DNA of 64,000 nt. Origin: Rhodobacterales bacterium (lineage in GTDB: Bacteria; Pseudomonadota; Alphaproteobacteria; Rhodobacterales; Rhodobacteraceae). This document shows, in pieces, positions 25,132 to 34,249 of the stretch. How positions within the stretch are numbered: position 1 is the stretch's first letter; each line of letters starts with the position of its first letter. The notes under the pieces are model-generated. The model saw only the letters and a list, made by a program, of their open reading frames with translations, was not told where the DNA came from and did no database searches. A program made the position numbers and the translations under genes. The stretch is from the NCBI GenBank assembly GCA_021155205.1, contig JAJNPS010000015.1, forward strand, positions 135,820 through 199,819. The letters run 5' to 3'.

Positions 25132-25968
25132 ATGTCAACCGGACTGATGGCGGGCAAGCGCGGGCTGATCATGGGCCTTGCCAATGACAAATCCATTGCC
25201 TGGGGCATTGCACAGGCGATTGCCGCCCAAGGGGCCGAGATTGCGTTTTCCTATCAGGGCGAGGCGCTGAAAAAGCGCGTCGAACCGCTGGCCGCGTCGA
25301 TCGGGATGAAGGAATTCGTCGAATGCGACGTGGGTGACGAGGCATCGGTGGATGCGCTGTTTGCCCATCTGCAGCGGCTGTGGGGCAAGATCGACTTTCT
25401 GGTCCATGCCATCGGCTTTTCCGACAAGAACGAACTTCGTGGCCGCTATGTCGACACCTCGCGCACGAACTTCCTGATGACGATGGACATCTCGGTCTAT
25501 TCCTTCACCGCCGTCTGCCAGCGCGCCGCCGCGATGATGCCGGACGGTGGGTCGCTGCTGACGCTGACCTATTACGGTGCCGAAAAGGTCATGCCGCATT
25601 ACAATGTGATGGGCATCGCCAAGGCGGGGCTGGAGGCGTCGGTGAAATACCTGGCCGAGGACCTTGGCAAGGACCGCATCCGCGTCAATGCGATCAGCGC
25701 AGGCCCGATCAAAACGCTGGCCGCCAGCGGCATCGGCGATTTCCGCTATATCATGAAATGGAACGAGTTGAACTCGCCCCTGCGCCGCAACGTCACGCAG
25801 GAAGAGGTCGGCAAGGCGGCACTTTACCTGCTCTCCGACCTCGGGTCGGGGACCACGGGCGAAAACCTGCATGTCGATGCGGGCTATCATGTCGTGGGCA
25901 TGAAGGCGGTCGATGCTCCCGATATCGACGTGGTGACCGGGCGGAACGCCAACGGGGGCGGACAATGA
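25132..25968 (+). CDS. fabI: Enoyl-[acyl-carrier-protein] reductase (NADH)
   Basis: A 278-residue short-chain dehydrogenase of the FabI type, reducing enoyl-ACP in fatty acid elongation. The nucleotide site is GLANDKSIAWGIAQAIAAQG, and the catalytic stretch YNVMGIAKAGLEASVKYLAEDLG carries the Tyr/Lys pair spaced as in FabI. GGGGAAGCGGA precedes the ATG at 25132. It overlaps the next gene in an ATGA junction. Confidence 0.96.
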   Translation: MSTGLMAGKRGLIMGLANDKSIAWGIAQAIAAQGAEIAFSYQGEALKKRVEPLAASIGMKEFVECDVGDEASVDALFAHLQRLWGKIDFLVHAIGFSDKNELRGRYVDTSRTNFLMTMDISVYSFTAVCQRAAAMMPDGGSLLTLTYYGAEKVMPHYNVMGIAKAGLEASVKYLAEDLGKDRIRVNAISAGPIKTLAASGIGDFRYIMKWNELNSPLRRNVTQEEVGKAALYLLSDLGSGTTGENLHVDAGYHVVGMKAVDAPDIDVVTGRNANGGGQ

Positions 25969-26579
25969 CCTGGGCGGCCTTTCTGGCCGCATGGGCGCTG
26001 CATTTTGTCGCCGCCGCCTCGCCCGGACCTGCGGTCCTGATGACCGCGCGCGTCGGCGTGACCGAAGGTTTTCGCAGCGGCGTCTGGCTGGCGGTCGGCA
26101 TTGGCCTCGGCGCTGTCGTCTGGGCGGCTGCAGCGCTCTTTGGCCTGGCGCTTCTTTTCAAGACTGCGCCTGCCCTGCTCTGGGGCTACAAGATCGCAGG
26201 CGGCCTGTTCCTGATCTGGATCGCCTGGCAAATGTGGAGCCACGCCCGCGACCCGCTGACCAGTGCCACCGAAGATCAGCCCACACGTTCCATCTGGTCC
26301 GCCTTTCGCCTTGGCCTCGTCACGCAGATGTCGAACCCCAAGCCCGCTGTTTTCTTTGGTGCGGTCTTTGTCGGCACTGTTCCGCCCGGTACCTCGCTGC
26401 CCTGGATTGCTGCCCTTTTGGTCATGGTCTTTGCCAACGAGTTTCTTTGCAATATCGTCGTCGCCCGGGCGTTTTCGTTCGAACGGACCCAAGCCGCCTA
26501 CACAAGGATGAAAACCGGGATCGACCGCACCTTCGGCGGCATCCTTGCCCTTCTCGGCGTCAAGATCGCCGCCACCTGA
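25965..26579 (+). CDS. LysE/RhtB-family exporter
   Basis: A 204-residue inner-membrane protein with about six helices. The N-terminus AALHFVAAASPGPAVLMTARVG carries the SPGP motif of the LysE/RhtB amino-acid exporter family; the conserved central NPKPAVFFGAVF motif is also present. Start overlaps the fabI stop. Substrate cannot be deduced; homoserine, threonine or lysine exporters are relatives. Confidence 0.9.
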   Translation: MTWAAFLAAWALHFVAAASPGPAVLMTARVGVTEGFRSGVWLAVGIGLGAVVWAAAALFGLALLFKTAPALLWGYKIAGGLFLIWIAWQMWSHARDPLTSATEDQPTRSIWSAFRLGLVTQMSNPKPAVFFGAVFVGTVPPGTSLPWIAALLVMVFANEFLCNIVVARAFSFERTQAAYTRMKTGIDRTFGGILALLGVKIAAT

Positions 26580-26592
26580 CCGGAGCCCGCCC

Positions 26593-27096
26593 ATGAATGA
26601 CCGCCTGCCGCATGAAAAGGGGTTCCATGTCAGTTGGGACCAGATCCACCGCGACGCCCGCGCGCTGGCCTGGCGGCTGGATGGCAAGGGTCCGGACAAT
26701 GGCGCATGGCGTGCCGTGGTCGGCATCACGCGGGGCGGCCTTGTGCCTGCGATGATCGTCAGCCGCGAACTGGACATCCGTGTCGTCGACACGATTTCTG
26801 TCAAAAGCTACAGCCACCAGTCCCAGATGGACGCCCAGGTGATCAAGGCGCCGCAAGCCGTCCTGATGGGCGACGGCACCGGCATCCTGATCGTCGATGA
26901 TCTGGTCGATACCGGCAAGACGCTGGAACTGGTGCGCCGCCTCTACCCCCAGGCGCATTTCGCCACCGTCTATGCCAAGCCGTCAGGCAAGCCGATGGTG
27001 GACAGCTACATCACCGAGGTCAGCCAGGACACCTGGATCTTCTTTCCCTGGGACATGGCGCTGCAATATGTCCAGCCGATGCGCGGCACGGACTGA
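26593..27096 (+). CDS. gpt: Xanthine phosphoribosyltransferase
   Basis: A 167-residue type I phosphoribosyltransferase salvaging xanthine and guanine. The PRPP loop is ILIVDDLVDTGKTLELVRR. An N-terminal MNDRLPHEKGFHVSWDQIHRDARALAWRL and the C-terminal WIFFPWDMALQ match the enterobacterial-type Gpt family. Start at 26593; 13 bases after the exporter gene. Confidence 0.92.
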   Translation: MNDRLPHEKGFHVSWDQIHRDARALAWRLDGKGPDNGAWRAVVGITRGGLVPAMIVSRELDIRVVDTISVKSYSHQSQMDAQVIKAPQAVLMGDGTGILIVDDLVDTGKTLELVRRLYPQAHFATVYAKPSGKPMVDSYITEVSQDTWIFFPWDMALQYVQPMRGTD

Positions 27097-27172
27097 CGCA
27101 TGCCTGTGTCCGGACAGATGCCCGACGGATGCCCGACACTTTCCCGACGGCCCTTTCAGACCGGATGACCCC

Positions 27173-28351
27173 ATGACCCTGCCCCTCAATCCCGCCATGC
27201 GCGCCACCGATCCGCCCCCGGTCATGGAGGCGCGGCGCTGGATCGAAGGCGTCACTTTTTCCGCCGACCGCCCCCTGATCAATGTCAGCCAGGCTGCGCC
27301 CGTCGCCCCCCCGCCCCTGCCCCTGCGGCAGGCCCTGGCCGAGGCCGCGCTGAACGATCCGCAGGCGCATCTATACGGCCCGGTGCTGGGTCTGCCGGCC
27401 TTGCGCGCCGAGATCGCGGGCCAGTGGTCGGCAGCCTATGGCGGGCGCGTCGATCCCGATCAGGTGGCGATCACGCAAGGCTGCAACCAGGCCTTTACCG
27501 CCGTGATGTCCACCCTTGCCGGACCGGGCGACGAGGTGATCCTGCCAACGCCCTGGTATTTCAATCACAAGATGTGGCTCGACATGGCTTCGGTCATGGC
27601 GGTGCCCCTCGGCACAGGTCAGGGATTGATCCCCGACGCCGCCGAAGCCGCCCGCATGATCACCCCGAAAACGCGCGCTATCGTGTTGGTAAGCCCAAAC
27701 AATCCGGGCGGAGTGGAATATCCTGCCGAAACCCTCGCGGCCTTTGCAATCCTGTGCCGTGCCAAGGGAATTGCCCTCGTCGTGGACGAAACCTACCGCG
27801 ATTTCGACAGCCGCTCAGGCCGTCCGCACGACCTTTTCACCGACCCTGACTGGGCCGAAACGCTGATCCAGCTTTACAGTTTTTCCAAGGCCTATCGGCT
27901 GACCGGCCACCGCGTCGGGTCCATCACCGCCAGCGCCGGACGCCTGGCCGAGGTGGAAAAGTTCCTCGACACCGTCGCCATCTGCCCCAGCCAGCTCGGG
28001 CAGATCGGTGCCTTGTGGGGGATGCGGAACCTCGGCGACTGGGTTGCCGGGGAACGCCTTGAAATTCTGGCCCGGCGCAAGGCGATGACATCGGGTTTTG
28101 CCGCCCTGCGGGGCTGGAAACTGCGCGGATGCGGGGCCTATTTCGCGTATGTTTCACATCCTTTTGACCTGTCCTCAGACGTCATCTGCAAACGCCTCGT
28201 CACCGAGTGCAGCGTTCTGATGCTGCCCGGCACGATGTTCCAACCCGCTGATTTCGCATCGGGAAAGTCGGAAATGCGGATCGCCTTCGCCAATGTCGAC
28301 GCCGCCGGGATCGCCACGCTGTTCGACCGCCTTTCGCGTTGGCGGCCCTGA
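27173..28351 (+). CDS. Class I/II aminotransferase
   Basis: A 392-residue fold type I PLP aminotransferase. Landmarks are LYGPVLGLPALRAEIA, the NPGG loop in VSPNNPGGVEYPAETL, DETYRDF, and the PLP lysine in LYSFSKAYRLTGHRVG. The last ~40 residues contain the substrate-carboxylate arginine in KSEMRIAFAN. Specific substrate not determinable. Start at MTLPLNPAMRATD; 76 bases downstream of gpt. Confidence 0.88.
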   Translation: MTLPLNPAMRATDPPPVMEARRWIEGVTFSADRPLINVSQAAPVAPPPLPLRQALAEAALNDPQAHLYGPVLGLPALRAEIAGQWSAAYGGRVDPDQVAITQGCNQAFTAVMSTLAGPGDEVILPTPWYFNHKMWLDMASVMAVPLGTGQGLIPDAAEAARMITPKTRAIVLVSPNNPGGVEYPAETLAAFAILCRAKGIALVVDETYRDFDSRSGRPHDLFTDPDWAETLIQLYSFSKAYRLTGHRVGSITASAGRLAEVEKFLDTVAICPSQLGQIGALWGMRNLGDWVAGERLEILARRKAMTSGFAALRGWKLRGCGAYFAYVSHPFDLSSDVICKRLVTECSVLMLPGTMFQPADFASGKSEMRIAFANVDAAGIATLFDRLSRWRP

Positions 28352-28427
28352 CCTGAACGCCCATCTTGCCCCGACCCCGCCTTGCGCATAGACAGAGCCG
28401 AACTTTTCCACCCAGAAGGGCGACGCC

Positions 28428-30299
28428 ATGGCCAAGGATACTACCCCCGCACCACGCAAAGGCGCCAACGGCCTGAAGAATTTCGCGGTCTGGACCATGC
28501 TGATCATGCTGATCATCGGGCTTGGCGGGTTCGGGATCACCAGCTTTGGCGGCGGTGTCACCAAGGTCGGGTCCGTCGGTGGTCGCGCCATCAGCACGGA
28601 CGACTATGCGCGCGCCCTGCGCGGCGAGATGGACGCCTTTTCCAAGCAGTTCGGTGCGCCCCTGACAACGGAACAGGCCACCGCCCTGGGGATCGACCGC
28701 CGCGCGCTGGGCGCCCTTGTGAACGAGACCGCGCTGGATGGCGAGGCGGCCCGCGTCGGGGTTTCGGTCGGCGACGCACGCCTTGCAGCACAGCTTGCCG
28801 CCATCCCGGCCTTTCAGGACGCAGCGGGCAAGTTCGACCGCGCCATCTACACGGATGCCCTTCAGCGCAACGGCCTGAACAGCGGCGATTTCGAACAGAA
28901 ACTGCGCGACAGCCTTGGCCGGGGCCTGTTGCAGGGCGCCGTCGCCGGGGGCATCGTGGCCCCGAAATCAGTGGTGGACGCGCTGCATGCCTATGTTGCG
29001 GAACGGCGCGGATTTTCGATGCTGCGCCTGACGCAGGCAGATCTTGCCGCCCTGCCTGTGCTGCCCGATGATGCCGCGCTGACCACCTATTACACCGACA
29101 ACATTGCCCGTTTCACCAGGCCCGAGGCGAAACGGATCACCTATGCCGCGCTGTTGCCCGAAACGCTGGCACCCCAGATGCCGGTCGACGAGGCAAAGCT
29201 GACCGAATATTACAACAGCCGCATCGGCGAATTCGTGAGCCCCGAAAAGCGCATCGTCGAACAACTCGTCTATCCCGACGAAGCCGCCGCCACTGCCGCC
29301 AAGGCGCGACTGGACGCGGGCGCGACGTTCGAGACGCTGGTGGCTGATCGGGGCCTGACGCTGGATGTGATCGACCTTGGCGATGTCAGCGAGGCCGACC
29401 TTGGGGCAGCAGGTCCGGGCGTCTTTGCGCTGACCGAACCCGGCATCGTGGGGCCGCTGCAATCGCCGGTCGGGCCTGCGATCTACCGCATGAATGCGAT
29501 CCTGCCCGCCCAGAACATCACCCTCGACGAGGTGCGCGCCGACCTTTCCAAGGACCTGCAGATCGACAGCGCGCGGCGCGCCATCGCCGACCGGGTCGAG
29601 GAACTGGACGACCTGATCGCCGCCGGGGCCAGCCTTGAGGATCTGGCCAAGGAAAAGGGGCTGACACTGGCCACGGTCGACTATGCGGCCACGGCCCCCG
29701 GCGACCAGGGCATCCTTGGCTATGCCGCGTTTCGGCAGGCTGCCGACGCCGCCGAACAGGGCGTGACCAGCGACATGATCGTGCTGGAGGATGGCGGTCT
29801 GGTTGCCCTGCGCCTGGACGAAATCGTGCCCGCGACGCCGATCCCCTTTGCCGAGGCGCGCGCCGATGTCGAGGCCGCCTGGCTGGCCGATGCCACGGCC
29901 AAGGCGCTGGCCGCCCGCGCCGCCGAGATCAGGTCCGCGGTCGAGAGCGGTACGTCCCTTGGCTCATTCGGCATTGTCGATGTGACCCCCGGGATCGCCC
30001 GCGACGGTCAGATCGCCGGGGGCCCGCCCGGCCTGTTGCCCGCCATTTTCGAGATGGCGTCAGGGGATGTGCGTGTCATCGACGAGGCGGGCTTTGTCGC
30101 AGTGGCAAGGCTGGATGCGATCACTCCCGCGCCCGCAGAGGACGCCGCGGCCGTGGCCATCAAAACTGCCATCGGCGCGCAACTGCAGCAGGCCATCGCG
30201 GCGGATGCGTTCGACGCCTTTACCGGCGCCGTCGCATCTGCGGCCGGCATCCAGCTGGACCAGAACGCGATCAACGCCGTGCATGTGCAATTGCCCTGA
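28428..30299 (+). CDS. Peptidylprolyl isomerase, PpiD/SurA-like periplasmic foldase
   Basis: A 623-residue membrane-anchored foldase. One N-terminal helix (about residues 20-42, FAVWTMLIMLIIGLGGFGI) is followed by a SurA-N-like chaperone module (about 45-210) and then a degenerate parvulin-type domain (about 250-360, around EKRIVEQLVYPDEAAATAAKARL). The C-terminal part repeats similar segments. It assists folding of outer-membrane and secreted proteins. Eleven bases ahead of trpE, so probably cotranscribed; this linkage is common in Rhodobacterales. Confidence 0.88.
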   Translation: MAKDTTPAPRKGANGLKNFAVWTMLIMLIIGLGGFGITSFGGGVTKVGSVGGRAISTDDYARALRGEMDAFSKQFGAPLTTEQATALGIDRRALGALVNETALDGEAARVGVSVGDARLAAQLAAIPAFQDAAGKFDRAIYTDALQRNGLNSGDFEQKLRDSLGRGLLQGAVAGGIVAPKSVVDALHAYVAERRGFSMLRLTQADLAALPVLPDDAALTTYYTDNIARFTRPEAKRITYAALLPETLAPQMPVDEAKLTEYYNSRIGEFVSPEKRIVEQLVYPDEAAATAAKARLDAGATFETLVADRGLTLDVIDLGDVSEADLGAAGPGVFALTEPGIVGPLQSPVGPAIYRMNAILPAQNITLDEVRADLSKDLQIDSARRAIADRVEELDDLIAAGASLEDLAKEKGLTLATVDYAATAPGDQGILGYAAFRQAADAAEQGVTSDMIVLEDGGLVALRLDEIVPATPIPFAEARADVEAAWLADATAKALAARAAEIRSAVESGTSLGSFGIVDVTPGIARDGQIAGGPPGLLPAIFEMASGDVRVIDEAGFVAVARLDAITPAPAEDAAAVAIKTAIGAQLQQAIAADAFDAFTGAVASAAGIQLDQNAINAVHVQLP

Positions 30300-30310
30300 A
30301 AGACGCCGCG

Positions 30311-31819
30311 ATGCAGCTCAGCCCCCCCTTTGACGTGTTCGAACGTGGCTGGGCGGCGGGCGAGAACCAGATCGTCTGGGCGCGGCTGGCGGCCGATCTC
30401 GACACGCCTGTCAGCCTGATGCTGAAACTGGCCGAGGCGCGCAGCGATACCTTCATGCTGGAAAGCGTGACCGGCGGCGAGGTCCGGGGACGCTATTCCA
30501 TCGTGGGCATGAAGCCGGACCTGATCTGGCATTGCGAGGGCGGCACCAGCCGGATCAACCGGCAGGCCCGCTTTGACCCCGCAGCGTTTGACGCGCAGGA
30601 GGGGCATCCCCTGGGCACCCTGCGCGCGCTGATCGCCGAATGCCGCGTGGCGATGCCAGATGACCTGCCGGCGGCGGCGGTCGGGCTGTTCGGGTATCTT
30701 GGCTATGACATGATCCGGCTGGTTGAACACCTGCCGGACGTGAACCCCGATCCGTTGGGGGTGCCGGATGCGGTGCTGATGCGCCCGTCGGTCGTCGCCG
30801 TGCTGGATGGGGTCAAGGGCGAAGTCACCATCGTCGCCCCGGCCTGGGCGACCGGCGGCCTGACGGCCCGCGCCGCCTATGCCCAGGCGGCCGAACGGGT
30901 GATGGATGCCCTGCGCGATCTTGACCGCGCCCCGGCCGTGCCGCGCGATCTGGGCGAGGCGGCGCCGGTCGGCACCCCGCGATCAAACTTTACCCACGAC
31001 GGCTACAAGGCTGCGGTGGACAAGGCCAAGGCCTATATCCGTGCCGGCGACATCTTTCAGGTGGTGCCGTCCCAACGCTGGGCGCAAGAGTTCCGGCTTG
31101 CACCTTTCGCACTTTATCGCAGCCTTCGCCGGACAAATCCGTCGCCCTTCATGTTCTTTTTCAACTTTGGCGGATTTCAGGTCGTGGGCGCGTCTCCCGA
31201 AATCCTAGTGCGCCTGAGGGATGGCCAGGTGACGGTGCGCCCCATCGCGGGAACCCGAAAGCGTGGCGAAACGCCTGAAGAGGATCGCGCGCTGGAGGCG
31301 GACCTTCTGGCCGATCAGAAGGAACTGGCCGAGCATCTGATGCTTTTGGATCTTGGCCGCAACGATGTGGGCCGGGTTGCCAGGGTCGGCACGGTACGTC
31401 CGACCGAACAGTTCATCATCGAGCGTTATTCCCACGTCATGCACATCGTGTCGAACGTGGTGGGCGAGATTGCCGAGGGGGAGGATGCGCTGTCGGCCCT
31501 GCTGGCCGGTCTGCCCGCAGGCACGGTGTCGGGTGCGCCAAAGGTGCGCGCGATGCAGATCATCGACGAGCTTGAGCCGGAAAAGCGTGGCGTCTATGGC
31601 GGCGGCGTGGGCTATTTCGCGGCCAATGGCGAGATGGACTTTTGCATTGCGCTGCGCACCGCGGTCCTGAAGGACGAGGTGCTGTACATCCAGGCCGGGG
31701 GTGGCGTCGTCCATGACAGCGACCCGGAGGCGGAGTATCAGGAAACCGTCAACAAATCCAACGCGCTGCGCCGTGCCGCCGAGGATGCTGGCCGGTTTGC
31801 CGGGCGCGGCAACGGCTGA
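30311..31819 (+). CDS. trpE: Anthranilate synthase component I
   Basis: A 502-residue chorismate-utilising enzyme making anthranilate with TrpG. N-terminal regulatory part contains FMLESVTGGEVRGRYSIVG, the family's tryptophan-site region; the catalytic domain has RPIAGTRKRGETPEEDR, LDLGRNDVGRVA and GTVSGAPKVRAMQIIDELEP. trpG, trpD and trpC lie 1.8 kb downstream, separated by a gene on the opposite strand. No leader peptide or attenuator was seen because ppiD abuts it. Confidence 0.97.
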   Translation: MQLSPPFDVFERGWAAGENQIVWARLAADLDTPVSLMLKLAEARSDTFMLESVTGGEVRGRYSIVGMKPDLIWHCEGGTSRINRQARFDPAAFDAQEGHPLGTLRALIAECRVAMPDDLPAAAVGLFGYLGYDMIRLVEHLPDVNPDPLGVPDAVLMRPSVVAVLDGVKGEVTIVAPAWATGGLTARAAYAQAAERVMDALRDLDRAPAVPRDLGEAAPVGTPRSNFTHDGYKAAVDKAKAYIRAGDIFQVVPSQRWAQEFRLAPFALYRSLRRTNPSPFMFFFNFGGFQVVGASPEILVRLRDGQVTVRPIAGTRKRGETPEEDRALEADLLADQKELAEHLMLLDLGRNDVGRVARVGTVRPTEQFIIERYSHVMHIVSNVVGEIAEGEDALSALLAGLPAGTVSGAPKVRAMQIIDELEPEKRGVYGGGVGYFAANGEMDFCIALRTAVLKDEVLYIQAGGGVVHDSDPEAEYQETVNKSNALRRAAEDAGRFAGRGNG

Positions 31820-31825
31820 CCAGTC

Positions 31826-33508
31826 TCACTTCGCCGTCAGGACCGCCGAAATCGGCGCCAGCGCCACGGAGGCGGACCGCCCCTCCAGCGCCCAGGCCAG
31901 CAGTGCCTCGACGGTTTCGGGCCGGGTCTGGCCGATGACGACGACCCGCCCCTCCTGTGCGGCCCGGAACGCGGCACGGTCAAGGTAGCGCCGGACCGTG
32001 TCGGCATTCTCGCCGTCGCCGTCCAGGTAGCGGAACGCCGTGGCCGAGGGCAGCCCGTCGCGGCGGGCAACCTGATCGGCGGCGTTCAGGCCTGCATCCC
32101 ACGTGACCAGCCCGCGCCCCTGTGCCGCCAGGATCGGTACAACCTGGGTTGCCAGCGGCCGGTTGTCCTGAAAGACCGGAACCGGCTGGTCAAGGACGGC
32201 AACCGCCTGCGGCAGGCGTTTGCCAAGGGCGGCAAAGCTGACCTCGAGGTCGGACGCGATGGCGCCGTCGGGAATGCCGGTGGCCAGCATCAGCACCTCT
32301 TGGCCCGCTGCCCGGTAGATCGCGGCATTCGCGGGGGCGGCGGGATCCATCGGGTCCAGCGCAAAGCTGACCGGAAAGGGAAGGTTGGCCAAGGCCTTGC
32401 GGTCGAGGTCTGCTGCGCCTGCATCAATCAGGATGATGCTGAAAAGCGGCTTTTGATCGGGGTTTTCAAAGCTGCGGGCATAGCGTTCCAGGGGCGTGCC
32501 GACCCCATCAGGCGCGACCGCGGCGGGTTCCGGCGGCGCGGGCGCGCCGATCCGGGGCAGCCGCCCGGTGACAACGCCGTCCACGCTGCCGTCAAGGCGC
32601 GGCTCGGGGGCCAGCGTCGCGGTGGTGTCGTCTGCGGGCGGAGTGTCCTCGGTCAGGATGCGCGGCTTTGGCGCGGCAGGGGTGGGCGGCGGGTCCGGTG
32701 CCGGAGGCGGCACATCCGCGCCCACCTTCGGCAGCGGCGGCTGGCCGCCCGGCGGCACCGGGACGGGTTCGGCCTCGGCGATCACGACCGGCAAGGGGTC
32801 TGCGGCGGAGGGCGCGGGCGCGGGCGGCGGGGCGGACCCCGTCGCCACCTTGGGCGGCGCGACCGGCGCCGCTGGCGGCACCGGCAGGTCATCCGGGGCG
32901 ACGGGAGCCAGCGCCCCCGGAGCGTCAGCCGCCCGCGCGACCTCGTCCGTCAGGGGGACAGCGATCGCCTCGGGGGGCGGTGCCGGGGCCAGCGGCGTCG
33001 GGGCGGGCGCAACCTGCGGCAACGGCGCGGCGGCAGGCGGGGTGGCATCGGTGGCGGCATCGCCGTTCGCCGCGACCTCGGCAGGTGCCGGTGACGCAGG
33101 CGCCGGTTCAGCGGCGGCCTCGTCCGACGTGGCCGCGGGGCTGGCCTCGGCGGGGGCCAAGGGCGCGGCCTCCGGGACTTTGCTGCCGGTGGCGGGCGTC
33201 ACCGGGGAGGGTGAAGGCGTGACCGGCAGGGATTCGGTTTTCGGAACCGGCGGGACCTCTGCCGGGGCCGCGGGAACCGGCGCGGGCGTGACCGCACCTG
33301 CCGGCGCGTCGGGCACCGGCTGGGGGGCGGCAGGCGACGGTGTGGCTGCGGGCGCGTCCGGGCCCACCGCCGGGGCATCGGGCGTCACAACCGTCTGGGA
33401 TGCGGGGACCACCGGCGCCTTGGGCGGCGCGACATAGGAAACCACCGCCAAGGTCAGCGCCGACACCACGCCGCCGACCAGAATTCCAGACACAAAACTA
33501 CGGATCAC
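31826..33508 (-). CDS. Divergent polysaccharide deacetylase (YibQ-like) with long Ala/Pro linker
   Basis: A 560-residue protein starting at GTG 33508, preceded by GGAGG five bases away (the frame runs to 33607). A single N-terminal signal-anchor helix (FVSGILVGGVVSALTLAVVSYV) is followed by about 310 residues of Ala/Pro/Val/Glu low-complexity sequence. The C-terminal ~200 residues are a YibQ/divergent polysaccharide deacetylase domain (LFSIILIDAGAADLDRKALANLPFPVSFALDP onward). It probably reaches across the periplasm like TonB-type spacers. It lies between trpE and trpG on the opposite strand. Confidence 0.85.
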   Translation of the reverse strand: MIRSFVSGILVGGVVSALTLAVVSYVAPPKAPVVPASQTVVTPDAPAVGPDAPAATPSPAAPQPVPDAPAGAVTPAPVPAAPAEVPPVPKTESLPVTPSPSPVTPATGSKVPEAAPLAPAEASPAATSDEAAAEPAPASPAPAEVAANGDAATDATPPAAAPLPQVAPAPTPLAPAPPPEAIAVPLTDEVARAADAPGALAPVAPDDLPVPPAAPVAPPKVATGSAPPPAPAPSAADPLPVVIAEAEPVPVPPGGQPPLPKVGADVPPPAPDPPPTPAAPKPRILTEDTPPADDTTATLAPEPRLDGSVDGVVTGRLPRIGAPAPPEPAAVAPDGVGTPLERYARSFENPDQKPLFSIILIDAGAADLDRKALANLPFPVSFALDPMDPAAPANAAIYRAAGQEVLMLATGIPDGAIASDLEVSFAALGKRLPQAVAVLDQPVPVFQDNRPLATQVVPILAAQGRGLVTWDAGLNAADQVARRDGLPSATAFRYLDGDGENADTVRRYLDRAAFRAAQEGRVVVIGQTRPETVEALLAWALEGRSASVALAPISAVLTAK

Positions 33509-33661
33509 CTGCTCCTCCGTCGTCCCTGTTGGTGGCAGTTTTCCCTGCCGTTTGACCCGGTGCGCAAGGGTGTTCTCCCCTTGACGCCCGCTGACTGCTC
33601 TGCCCATCTATAACCAAAGCCGCGTCCGGCTTCACCCCCTTTAAGGCGAGACAAGGCCAAG

Positions 33662-34249
33662 ATGCTGCTGTTGATCGACAATTATGACAGCTTTACCTAC
33701 AACCTGGTGCATTATCTGGGGGAATTGGGTGCAAATGTCATCGTCCGGCGCAATGACGCGCTGGATGTGCAGGCGGCCATGGCCCTGAACCCTTCGGCGA
33801 TCGTGCTGTCGCCCGGCCCCTGCGACCCCGCGCAGGCCGGCATCTGCCTGCCCCTGACCCTTGCTGCCGCCGAGGCACGGCTCCCGCTGCTTGGCGTCTG
33901 TCTTGGCCACCAGACCATCGGCGAGGCGTTCGGCGGGCGCGTGGTCCGCTGCCATGAGATCGTGCATGGCAAGATGGGCACCATCCATCATCAGTCCAGG
34001 GGCGTCTTTGCGGGTCTGCCCACCCCGTTCCAGGCCACGCGCTATCATTCCCTGATCGTCGAGGCGGCCACCCTGCCCGACTGCCTTGAGGTGACGGCAA
34101 CGCTTGCCGACGGCACCATCATGGGCTTGCGCCACCGCGACCTGCCCATCGAAGGCGTACAGTTCCACCCTGAAAGCATTGCCTCGGAACACGGGCATCA
34201 GCTGTTGCGGAACTTTCTTGATCAGGCCCGCGTGATGACCCCGGCATGA
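33662..34249 (+). CDS. trpG: Anthranilate synthase component II (glutamine amidotransferase)
   Basis: A 195-residue class I glutamine amidotransferase supplying ammonia to TrpE. The catalytic cysteine is in LLGVCLGHQTIGEAFGG (about residue 80); the His/Glu pair lies in VQFHPESIASEHG. Start at MLLLIDNYDSFTYNLVHYLGELG. Its stop overlaps the trpD start. First gene of trpG-trpD-trpC-moaC-moeA; its promoter should lie in the 150 bp shared with the divergent YibQ-like gene. Confidence 0.97.
   Translation: MLLLIDNYDSFTYNLVHYLGELGANVIVRRNDALDVQAAMALNPSAIVLSPGPCDPAQAGICLPLTLAAAEARLPLLGVCLGHQTIGEAFGGRVVRCHEIVHGKMGTIHHQSRGVFAGLPTPFQATRYHSLIVEAATLPDCLEVTATLADGTIMGLRHRDLPIEGVQFHPESIASEHGHQLLRNFLDQARVMTPA

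Noticed and set aside
25380..26579. Long rightward frame suggesting a fusion with the LysE-type exporter
   Set aside because: The first 195 codons are a shifted reading of fabI; the exporter starts at 25965 with an ATGA overlap.
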